DNA from: Thermoplasmata archaeon
GTDB taxonomy: Archaea; Thermoplasmatota; Thermoplasmata; Thermoplasmatales; Thermoplasmataceae
DNA length: 13,712 bases
Direction of reading: 5' to 3'
NCBI GenBank assembly: GCA_021811525.1
Contig: JAJZOK010000136.1
Span: forward strand, 1-13,712
Positions 1 through 5,745 of this stretch are shown here, piece by piece (position 1 is the stretch's first letter; the number at the start of each line of letters is the position of its first letter). Position numbers and translations under genes: made by a program. The notes beneath the pieces are model-generated. The model was not told where the DNA came from and ran no database searches. It worked only from the letters and a program-made list of their open reading frames with translations.

Positions 1-1
1 A

Positions 2-64
2 AGCTCTGGAGAGGTAAGGGCATTCAATTATAAGGGTAAGTACATAGTTTCATCAACCCAGTGA
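2..64 (+). CDS. C-terminal end of an unidentified gene cut by the window edge
   Basis: One frame is open from base 2 to a TGA at 62-64 and reads SSGEVRAFNYKGKYIVSSTQ. The other two forward frames stop at 31-33 and at 15-17. The mix of charged, aromatic and small residues looks like a real protein end, but 20 residues are too few to name a family. It lies upstream of, and on the same strand as, the arginine deiminase, leaving about 82 bases between them. The open frame could be chance. Confidence 0.4.
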   Translation, partial: SSGEVRAFNYKGKYIVSSTQ

Positions 65-146
65 TTTATGTTCTAGAATTTTCAAAGCATCTTCATTGGC
101 TATACAGTAAACCGCAAGTTAATTGTCTTTTCAGCACATATTGGCC

Positions 147-1421
147 ATGAGAGATATGGGAATTAAAGCTGAATGGCACAAGCTGAAAAAAGTTATGATG
201 CACAGGCCGGGGACAGAGATTGACTATGCTATGCTGTCGCCAAGGCCATTTCTTTTCGAAAGGCCTTACAGAACAAGAATGGCTGTAGAGGAACACCAGG
301 AACTGGAGAGGACCCTTAGGGAAAATGGAATCCATGTGAAGATACTCAGCGACTTCATAATGAAGAAAGCCGATTCGGACGATACTTTCAGGAAAGCTCT
401 GGAACAGAAGGTGCTCTCACTAGTCAGGTTCTATGGGAACATTGAGTCTGCAGAAGCTGCACAGGCCGAACTTGAGAAGAACCTCTCTATTCTGGACTCT
501 TCGACGCTTTTCAAGATCATGACCCTTGAACCAGCAATAGACCTAAAGCTGGACGTTGCGGAAGGGCTTGAGTATCCAACTGTCTACTCCAACCTCCCAC
601 TTGCAAACCTGTATTTCATGAGGGACCAGCAAGCTGTTGCCCCAGGCGGGGTACTTGTGGGAAATATGAAGAGAAAGCAGCGGATGCGCGAGCCAGAAAT
701 CACTGAGTTTGTCCTGAGGGAAGCATTCAAGGAAAAAAATCTGCACCGAATAACAGGAAATGGCATATTTGAGGGCGGGGATTACATGCCAGCCAATGAT
801 TTCTGCCTCATCGGCATTGGCTCAAGAACAAACCTTGATGGGGCACTGCAGGCACTGTCGTCAGGATACCTTGATTACGGTGAGGTGGCAATAGTGGAGA
901 ATCCCATTTACAATTTCATGGAGAATTTGCCCAAGGACCCAATGGTCAACATGCACCTCGACACTTATTTCAACATTGCCGGGGATGGCATTGCAGTGGG
1001 ATCAGAAGAGCTGATGAAGAAAGCAAAGGTCAGCGTTTATCCTGGCAAGATGGAAGATGAGTTGAAACCTCTCCTGGAGACAACACTCTATGAGTATCTC
1101 AAGTCCAGAGATTTCAATTTCATCAACCTCGGCGTATCAGAGCAGTTGAGCTACTCTTCAAACTTCCTTACTGTGGCGGACAGGCGCATTGTAACAGTCA
1201 ATGTGTCCAACGTGCTTCAAAGGCTCCTGAAAGAGCATGTCTTCCCTGATAATGTGGAAAGGGAAGTCGTTAAGGACATGGAGAAAAAAGGCAAGGAAAA
1301 CTTGTTCCCCAACAGAAAGGAGATAAAGGATTTGGGAATTGAAAATATAACTGTAAACCTCAGCGAACTCACCGGAGGTTATGGTGGAGCACATTGCATG
1401 ACTGCCGCACTGGAGAGATAA
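147..1421 (+). CDS. arcA: Arginine deiminase
   Basis: Hydrolyses L-arginine to citrulline and ammonia in the cytoplasm, the first step of the arginine deiminase pathway. Counting from the ATG at 147, the guanidino-modifying family residues are visible: FMRD (catalytic Asp about 160), FEGGD (Glu about 209), NMHLDT (His about 270, Asp about 272) and, near the end, GGYGGAHCMT with the nucleophilic Cys about 417. Residues about 75-140 form a helical insert typical of true arginine deiminases and absent from dimethylarginine hydrolases. About 424 residues is normal for the family. The start is uncertain: an in-frame TTG lies at 123 and another ATG at 156. A weak TATA-like element at 114-124 favours a leaderless ATG at 147. 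Downstream is a ribosomal protein, not the usual arcB or arcC, so pathway completion is unproven. Family confidence is high; the in vivo role is inferred. Confidence 0.9.
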   Translation: MRDMGIKAEWHKLKKVMMHRPGTEIDYAMLSPRPFLFERPYRTRMAVEEHQELERTLRENGIHVKILSDFIMKKADSDDTFRKALEQKVLSLVRFYGNIESAEAAQAELEKNLSILDSSTLFKIMTLEPAIDLKLDVAEGLEYPTVYSNLPLANLYFMRDQQAVAPGGVLVGNMKRKQRMREPEITEFVLREAFKEKNLHRITGNGIFEGGDYMPANDFCLIGIGSRTNLDGALQALSSGYLDYGEVAIVENPIYNFMENLPKDPMVNMHLDTYFNIAGDGIAVGSEELMKKAKVSVYPGKMEDELKPLLETTLYEYLKSRDFNFINLGVSEQLSYSSNFLTVADRRIVTVNVSNVLQRLLKEHVFPDNVEREVVKDMEKKGKENLFPNRKEIKDLGIENITVNLSELTGGYGGAHCMTAALER

Positions 1422-1441
1422 CTTTAACTCAAGGCTATGGA

Positions 1442-1480
1442 AAAGGTTTAATTTAGAACAGGCATTACGTTGGCATTACG
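1442..1480 (+). promoter_or_regulatory. eS1 promoter with tandem GGCATTACG repeat
   Basis: A TATA-like element, GGTTTAATTT, lies at 1445-1454. It is followed by two perfect copies of GGCATTACG at 1461-1469 and 1472-1480, 11 bases apart (about one helical turn). Transcription should begin near 1474, so the repeat straddles the predicted start site. The reading as an operator is inference. Confidence 0.45.
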
Positions 1481-1510
1481 CTTAATTGCGCCACGTCATG
1501 AGGGATTTAA

Positions 1511-2155
1511 TTGGCAAAGGATAGAGCACAAAAGAAAGGAAAGGACAAGTGGAAAGAGAAGAACTGGTACACCATAAACGCTCCTGAATATCTGGGAGGA
1601 AAAGAGATCAGCATGAGCATAGGCAACTCGCCTGATGCCATGGTGGGGAGGAAGATAGAGGTCCCAGTTTCAGATTTCACAGGAAACTTCAAGAGATCAA
1701 ATGCCAAGATGATTTTCAAGGTCCTTTCCTGCCAGGGTTCAAAATGTACTTCAGAGTTTGTCGGGCACAGCCTGAGCGACGACTACATCAGAAGAATGGT
1801 TAGAAGGAGAAAGGAAAGGCTCGACATGATAAAGGAAGTCACTACTTCCGACAATGTGAACATGGTGCTCAAGGTTGTTATTGTCACAGACGGAAAGCTC
1901 ACCACCTCCAAGAGAGCAGATGTGAGGAAAACTGTTGAAAACTTCCTCTTCGAAAAGGCCGCAACAATGGCTTATGGCGAATTGGCCAAATACGTTATTG
2001 GCGACGAAATCTATGGCGATATAGTAAACGCCACCAAGGACATCTATCCAATCAAGAAGATTGAAATGAGGAAATCCGTGCTATCAGGTTCCTCACCGGT
2101 TCCTGAACAGCCCTCTTCCAAGGTGGAAGAGGAAAGCGTAGAACCATTGCCATAA
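1511..2155 (+). CDS. rps3ae: Small-subunit ribosomal protein eS1 (S3Ae)
   Basis: Component of the archaeal 30S ribosomal subunit, the archaeal/eukaryal eS1 protein. The N terminus is rich in Lys/Arg/Trp (KDKWKEKNWYTINAP), followed by the family's conserved stretches GGKEISMSIGNSP, VGHSLSDDYIRRMVRRRKER and YPIKKIEMRKS. At 214 residues it is of usual size; the last 25 or so residues are an acidic Ser/Pro/Glu tail. The start is a TTG at 1511. GAGG at 1500-1503 sits 7 bases before it as ribosome binding site, and the ATG at 1498 is out of frame. A tRNA-Met gene begins 16 bases after the stop and may share the transcript. Identification is secure. Confidence 0.96.
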   Translation: MAKDRAQKKGKDKWKEKNWYTINAPEYLGGKEISMSIGNSPDAMVGRKIEVPVSDFTGNFKRSNAKMIFKVLSCQGSKCTSEFVGHSLSDDYIRRMVRRRKERLDMIKEVTTSDNVNMVLKVVIVTDGKLTTSKRADVRKTVENFLFEKAATMAYGELAKYVIGDEIYGDIVNATKDIYPIKKIEMRKSVLSGSSPVPEQPSSKVEEESVEPLP

Positions 2156-2163
2156 ACTCACCC

Positions 2164-2169
2164 TTTTTT
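2164..2169 (+). terminator. T6 tract between eS1 and tRNA-Met
   Basis: Six consecutive T residues directly after the eS1 stop codon, without a hairpin. Archaeal RNA polymerase can stop at such tracts, so this may partly end eS1 transcription or permit read-through into the tRNA. Confidence 0.35.
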
Positions 2170-2171
2170 CT

Positions 2172-2264
2172 GCCGGGGTGGCTTAGCTGGAGGAGCGCCG
2201 GACTCATAAGGATGTAATGTTCTGAGAAATCCGGAGGTCTCGGGTTCGAACCCCGATCCCGGCA
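2172..2264 (+). tRNA. Elongator tRNA-Met (CAT) with a 20-base intron
   Basis: The acceptor stem GCCGGGG (2172-2178) pairs with TCCCGGC (2257-2263), with discriminator A at 2264 and no encoded CCA. The anticodon stem is CCGGA (2198-2202) with TCCGG (2230-2234), and the T arm contains GGTTCGAAC. The anticodon CAT is at 2205-2207. The stem lacks the three G:C pairs of initiator tRNA, and the D-arm and acceptor resemble archaeal elongator Met tRNAs. An intron at 2209-2228 follows position 37. It forms a regular bulge-helix-bulge: CTCA (2203-2206) pairs with TGAG (2223-2226), flanked by 3-base bulges TAA and AAA, and GGA (2210-2212) pairs with TTC (2220-2222). Confidence 0.95.
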
Positions 2265-2300
2265 TACCAAACATGTTACTTACTGTTCTTAGAAATCTTA

Positions 2301-2308
2301 TTATATTA
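2301..2308 (+). promoter_or_regulatory. TATA box of the small membrane protein gene
   Basis: TTATATTA is centred about 29 bases before the ATG at 2334, the spacing expected for a leaderless or nearly leaderless archaeal mRNA. This supports the ATG over the in-frame TTG at 2310, which would lie inside the promoter. Confidence 0.55.
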
Positions 2309-2333
2309 TTTGCAATATTCAATTGGTTTACAA

Positions 2334-2597
2334 ATGGAACCACAGATAAAAGCTATTTATAAAAAAGGCCTCGTCAACATTTCAATCATTAAGGGAATGA
2401 TTGTTGCTGATGTTATTGTAGTCCTCTTTATCGCCCTGATCAATTCAACATTAATCGACATCATTAATTCCACAGTTTTCTGGAGCCTTGTCATAACATT
2501 TTTTGTTTACAGGGAAAATTTTAGAAAGAAAATGAAAAATTTAGTTGGATTGCAAGATTGGGTTTCAATTGAGCAGATGTTTAAAGAACCAAATTAA
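2334..2597 (+). CDS. Small two-helix membrane protein, unknown function
   Basis: An 87-residue protein that I do not recognise. It has a short basic N-terminal segment (QIKAIYKKG), a hydrophobic helix at about residues 22-40 and a second at about 44-60 separated by a short Asn/Ser/Asp turn, then a basic segment (RENFRKKMKN) and a short soluble tail. Two helices with basic ends on both sides suggest a hairpin in the cytoplasmic membrane with both termini inside. A TATA box at the right distance supports the ATG start. It stands alone between a tRNA and a convergent gene. No function can be assigned, and a chance open frame is not fully excluded. Confidence 0.6.
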   Translation: MEPQIKAIYKKGLVNISIIKGMIVADVIVVLFIALINSTLIDIINSTVFWSLVITFFVYRENFRKKMKNLVGLQDWVSIEQMFKEPN

Positions 2598-2710
2598 AGC
2601 CTCATCTGGACTTGAAAGTAATCACATGAATGGACAGGAATGAGCTACTAATAGTGCCTGTATGACAAAGCAAGATTTTTAAAAACCCTCGAAACCATAA
2701 AATTGGCGGA

Positions 2711-2738
2711 TAGAAAAAGAATTTGGAGGATGTTCCTC
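2711..2738 (-). terminator. Hairpin plus T tract ending the Asn-rich protein gene
   Basis: Read on the minus strand, GAGGA-ACA-TCCTC (2738-2726) forms a perfect 5-base-pair stem starting 6 bases past the stop codon. It is followed within 10 bases by TTCTTTTTC (T5 at 2718-2714). Confidence 0.5.
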
Positions 2739-2744
2739 TAAATA

Positions 2745-3512
2745 TCAATAGCTGTACTTTACAGGCAACGGCATGCTTCTTGCATAATCTGACGATTCAT
2801 TTTCGTTATGATTTCCAGCATTCCCATTCACATGAAAAGAAAATGAAGCAATGGCTACTGCATTTGATCCAGTATCACCGGATTCATTGTTCCCCTGGTT
2901 AATGTCATTCCCGGATTTGTTGTCCATGGATTGAATGGTGCCAATAGATGCAAAGTCTTGTGTATTATTATTTGAGCCTGTTTTCCCAAAATCATGCTCC
3001 CCTGATTCATTTTCCATTTCTGCAGGATGCAGGAAAAGGAATGGAATCTTTGTCTCATTCGCAGAGTGAACAATGTTCCTGACTTCAAAGCTTATTTTCA
3101 CATTGAAACTATAGGTTCCATTGTTCAACTTTAAGGGGGTGTTGCCTGGTTCATTTGTTATGTTGTAAGTGTGGCCATCCACAGAGACTGATACCATGAA
3201 TTTCGAAAAGACACTACCTATCAAGTCTCTCTTCTCCAAACCGATCTTGTAAGTTGTGGCATTTGTTACATGCACTGTTGCCGTTGTGGTTGCATTGCCA
3301 GCCTGGCCTGGGGAGAGCGTGCCAAGGTTAATGCTGCCCACTGCGGATGGGGTTAACATACCTGTGGCAGCAGCTGTCCCAAGACCTGCTACTGCAATTA
3401 CAGCTATTATAGCCAATATTGAGTGAGCTACCATCCATACTATTTTGGAATCTTTTAATTTCAAGTTTATGGTACAAGAAAGTGTGAAGGCTCGACTAAA
3501 CCTGCGTTTCAT
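2745..3512 (-). CDS. Secreted or membrane-anchored Asn-rich protein
   Basis: Unrecognised extracellular protein, 255 residues from the ATG used here. Residues about 25-50 form one long hydrophobic segment, either a signal peptide or an anchor, and everything after it lacks further membrane helices. The ectodomain carries about ten N-X-S/T sequons, has a beta-rich part at about 55-160 and a low-complexity stretch rich in Asn, Gly, Ser, Asp and Glu at about 165-218. It ends in a short sequence, MPLPVKYSY. The start is ambiguous: ATG at 3512, TTG at 3464 (giving the good n-region MKLKDSK), or ATG at 3434 with an A/T-rich TATA-like element 22 bases before it. It follows mtnC by 49 bases on the same strand but looks separately transcribed. 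Function unknown. Confidence 0.7.
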   Translation of the reverse strand: MKRRFSRAFTLSCTINLKLKDSKIVWMVAHSILAIIAVIAVAGLGTAAATGMLTPSAVGSINLGTLSPGQAGNATTTATVHVTNATTYKIGLEKRDLIGSVFSKFMVSVSVDGHTYNITNEPGNTPLKLNNGTYSFNVKISFEVRNIVHSANETKIPFLFLHPAEMENESGEHDFGKTGSNNNTQDFASIGTIQSMDNKSGNDINQGNNESGDTGSNAVAIASFSFHVNGNAGNHNENESSDYARSMPLPVKYSY

Positions 3513-3561
3513 TGTTTTTGGTGTTAGGTGTCACAATGTCAGGTCGCGTTGAGTTCATTCT

Positions 3562-4308
3562 TCATTGATAAAATAGCTCTAGAAGGCTTGAAATGGTCTG
3601 TTGTGAAGTATCCTTCTGTGTATCGTGCCCTTCCCTTACAACTTGGACTGCCATTAAGCCAGCAATTCTGGCCGCATTTACTTCCTCGATTATATCGGAA
3701 AGGAAGAGAATCTTTCCAGGCGGAATCCCCAATTGCCTAGAAATGTTGCTGTAACTTCCAGGATCCCTTTTTTTTCCAATGCTGGTATCAAAGAAGCTTG
3801 AAAGATATACTGTCAAGTCCCCGTATTTGGTTGAACCAAAGATGAGCCTTTGTGCAAGGGCACTGCCTGATGAATAAATTGCCAATATAATTCCCTCACC
3901 CTGAAGCCTTTCCATTGCCTCTGGCACATCCGCATAAACTTCCCCTTGGAGCTGATGGTTCCTGTACCCTTCCTCCCATATGAGCCCCTGGAGTTCCTTG
4001 AGTGCTGGATCCTTGCTGTCTACGCTTATCAACCACTTAACGTACTGAGTTGCCGATTCGAGTCTTTGCGCTGTGCCAACATTCGACCATGTACGCGGAA
4101 TTTTATGCCCGCTGGAATTCTCTTTGTAGGATAACTCTAGTTTGGAGAGGATGAGATCGACCTGTTGAGCCCCAAGATTCCTTTCCAGAAAACTCCCAGC
4201 GTGTTCCACTGCAAATGAAAATAAAGTCCTGTGGACAAAATCTATTGGAGTTGTTGTCCCCTCTATATCCATGACAACAGCTTTTATGCGGGAAAACTCA
4301 GGCTTCAT
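3562..4308 (-). CDS. mtnC: Enolase-phosphatase E1
   Basis: Bifunctional HAD-superfamily enzyme of methionine salvage. It enolises 2,3-diketo-5-methylthiopentyl-1-phosphate and removes the phosphate to give the acireductone substrate of MtnD. Counting from the ATG at 4308 (248 residues, normal length), the HAD motifs are in order: MDIEGTTTPIDFVH with Asp14 and Glu16; IYSSGS with Ser146-Ser147; KRDPGSY with Lys about 180; and FLSDIIEEVNAARIAG with Asp205. The frame is open further upstream to 4389, but that extension overlaps the end of mtnD and precedes the conserved start MKPEFSRIKAVVMDIEG, so I reject it. The gene begins 13 bases after the mtnD stop, indicating translation from one operon mRNA. 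Identification is firm. Confidence 0.94.
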   Translation of the reverse strand: MKPEFSRIKAVVMDIEGTTTPIDFVHRTLFSFAVEHAGSFLERNLGAQQVDLILSKLELSYKENSSGHKIPRTWSNVGTAQRLESATQYVKWLISVDSKDPALKELQGLIWEEGYRNHQLQGEVYADVPEAMERLQGEGIILAIYSSGSALAQRLIFGSTKYGDLTVYLSSFFDTSIGKKRDPGSYSNISRQLGIPPGKILFLSDIIEEVNAARIAGLMAVQVVREGHDTQKDTSQQTISSLLELFYQ

Positions 4309-4321
4309 GTGCTTCAAGGAT

Positions 4322-4873
4322 TTAGTGCCTGATGTACGCTGGTCCAAAGCACATTGGCTGGTATTTCCTGTCCACTCCTTCGGGAACATAATATGGTGTC
4401 CAGCCAGACTTGTCCTGGAACAGCCTGATTGCCTTTATGTTCCTGTCTTCACAGAGGTCAAACCAGTGTTTTGTCCCCTTTGGCACCCTGAGAAGATCCC
4501 CTTCCGACACTTCGATGGATACCACAGGTGAGTTCTCTGGATGAATATGAAAAATTCCTCTTCCGGATATTGTAAACCTGACCTCATCCTCGCTGTGCCA
4601 GTGTTCCTTGTTAAATTTGTTCAGCATTTCGTCAAGGCCAGGGGTGTTCTCGTTGATGTTTATTACATCGGCAGTGGTGTATCCACCGCTCTTCTTCAGC
4701 TCTCCTATTTCCTTTGAGTATGCTGCAAGTATTTCATCCTGAGTGGATGATGCACTGACAGGGTTGTCGGTCCTCCACCTCTCGTAGATAATCCCAATGC
4801 TTGAGAGATATTCGGCGGCTTCCTCGGCATCTTCTATTTTTATGTTCTTATCCGGAATTCTTACTATCACCAT
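4322..4873 (-). CDS. mtnD: Acireductone dioxygenase
   Basis: Metal-dependent cupin enzyme that uses O2 to cleave acireductone. With Fe2+ it yields 2-oxo-4-methylthiobutanoate (the methionine precursor) and formate; with Ni2+ the family gives an off-pathway product and CO. At 183 residues it matches the family. The metal ligands are visible: [10 protein letters not shown] gives His91, His93 and Glu97, and GTKHWFDL gives His136. The C terminus is also family-like, with KSGWTPYYV and a final GPAYIRH. It lies between mtnB (32-base gap) and mtnC (13-base gap). GAGGAAGTGA, ending 7 bases before the ATG, is a good ribosome binding site. The oxygen requirement implies aerobic or microaerobic growth. 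The metal used cannot be read from sequence. Confidence 0.95.
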   Translation of the reverse strand: MVIVRIPDKNIKIEDAEEAAEYLSSIGIIYERWRTDNPVSASSTQDEILAAYSKEIGELKKSGGYTTADVININENTPGLDEMLNKFNKEHWHSEDEVRFTISGRGIFHIHPENSPVVSIEVSEGDLLRVPKGTKHWFDLCEDRNIKAIRLFQDKSGWTPYYVPEGVDRKYQPMCFGPAYIRH

Positions 4874-4905
4874 ATTTTTTCACTTCCTCATTGTTTTACT
4901 GATCA

Positions 4906-5562
4906 TTACATTACTTTCAGTGAATCTATTCTGCCTTGGACTTCGAGAAGGAACTCGAGCCCCTCAACATGCCTTTTTGCTTCCTGTGGGTCCCTTCCCC
5001 ATGTATAAAGCCCATGCCCACTAAGCATAAAACCATGAATATTTGGGTTTTCTTTTAGCAGTACTTTCAGCTCCCCAGCAAGTGCATTCATATCTTGTGA
5101 ATTCTTAAGAATTGGAATCCATTCCCTATGTTCGTGGGATTTGACTCCATTGAGGGCCTTAAGCATCTCAAACCCTTCAATCCATATTCCGCTATCCTTT
5201 TCATGAACTTGGGAGATGATTGTTGACCATACAGAATGGGTGTGGAAAACGGCCCCGCATGACAATTCACTCACCAGCGCTATATGAAGTGCAGTTTCAG
5301 CCGAAGGCTTATATTCTCCACCTATAACCTTCATGCCTTCATCAATTACAATGACCTGTTCAGAGGAGAGGTGCCCTTTGTCAAGTCCGCTTCCAGTAAT
5401 TGCAAGAAGCATGGGCTTATGGGAAATGACTGCACTCAGGTTGCCACTGGTCCCGAATAACCAGCCATGCGAATAGAAGCTTTCTCCAGCTTGCGCGATC
5501 TCTGATGAAAGCATAAGGGTTCTTTCCTTAAGCCGCTGATTGCCGTTTATGCCCAGTTCCAA
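4906..5562 (-). CDS. mtnB: Methylthioribulose-1-phosphate dehydratase
   Basis: Class II aldolase-fold, zinc-dependent enzyme that dehydrates 5-methylthioribulose-1-phosphate to 2,3-diketo-5-methylthiopentyl-1-phosphate, the substrate of MtnC. Visible features, numbered from the TTG at 5562: GTSGNLS (residues about 37-43), KPSAETALH with Glu89, FHTHS with zinc ligands His107 and His109, and SGHGLYTWGRD with His183, the MtnB-type version of the aldolase motif. The frame is open to an ATG at 5715. However, a perfect GGAGG at 5570-5574 lies 7 bases before the TTG at 5562, and starting there gives 218 residues, close to the usual family length. The extra 51 residues upstream match nothing in the family and lie in the promoter region. 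First gene of mtnB-mtnD-mtnC. Confidence 0.92.
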   Translation of the reverse strand: MELGINGNQRLKERTLMLSSEIAQAGESFYSHGWLFGTSGNLSAVISHKPMLLAITGSGLDKGHLSSEQVIVIDEGMKVIGGEYKPSAETALHIALVSELSCGAVFHTHSVWSTIISQVHEKDSGIWIEGFEMLKALNGVKSHEHREWIPILKNSQDMNALAGELKVLLKENPNIHGFMLSGHGLYTWGRDPQEAKRHVEGLEFLLEVQGRIDSLKVM

Positions 5563-5569
5563 TTCTAAT

Positions 5570-5574
5570 CCTCC
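5570..5574 (-). promoter_or_regulatory. Shine-Dalgarno site that sets the mtnB start
   Basis: GGAGG on the minus strand, 7 bases before TTG 5562, is a full match to the archaeal anti-Shine-Dalgarno core. It is the reason for choosing the internal TTG over the ATG at 5715. Confidence 0.75.
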
Positions 5575-5633
5575 ATGAGATGTTACTTGAGATTGCCCTA
5601 TAGCCACCTTCAAAGCCGGGCTATTTTCATTTG

Positions 5634-5650
5634 CATTAATTTTTATTATT
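5634..5650 (-). promoter_or_regulatory. Probable TATA region of the mtnBDC operon
   Basis: On the minus strand the A/T-rich AATAATAAAAATTAATG would place the transcription start near 5616, leaving a leader of about 53 bases that carries the GGAGG site. The exact box is uncertain; GAAAATAG at 5621-5628 is an alternative. Confidence 0.45.
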
Positions 5651-5713
5651 TCAAGATTGCGTGGGAAAGGTATCCGAAAAGCATGAATCAAATGGGCATT
5701 ACCCGGCATAGAC

Positions 5714-5725
5714 AAAAATAAAATA
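5714..5725 (+). promoter_or_regulatory. TATA box of the thermopsin gene
   Basis: AAAAATAAAATA is centred about 26 bases before the GTG at 5746. This fits a leaderless mRNA starting at or next to the start codon, and no Shine-Dalgarno sequence precedes the GTG. Confidence 0.6.
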
Positions 5726-5745
5726 CTACTGTACAGTGCGAGTCC

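Noticed and set aside
2703..2741. 12-codon TTG frame about 23 bases after a TTTTTAAAAA box
   Set aside because: Too short to judge. The region is better explained as the terminator of the minus-strand gene ending at 2745.
5563..5715. N-terminal extension of mtnB by 51 residues
   Set aside because: No family similarity, covers the promoter-like region, and an internal TTG with a perfect GGAGG fits the family length better.
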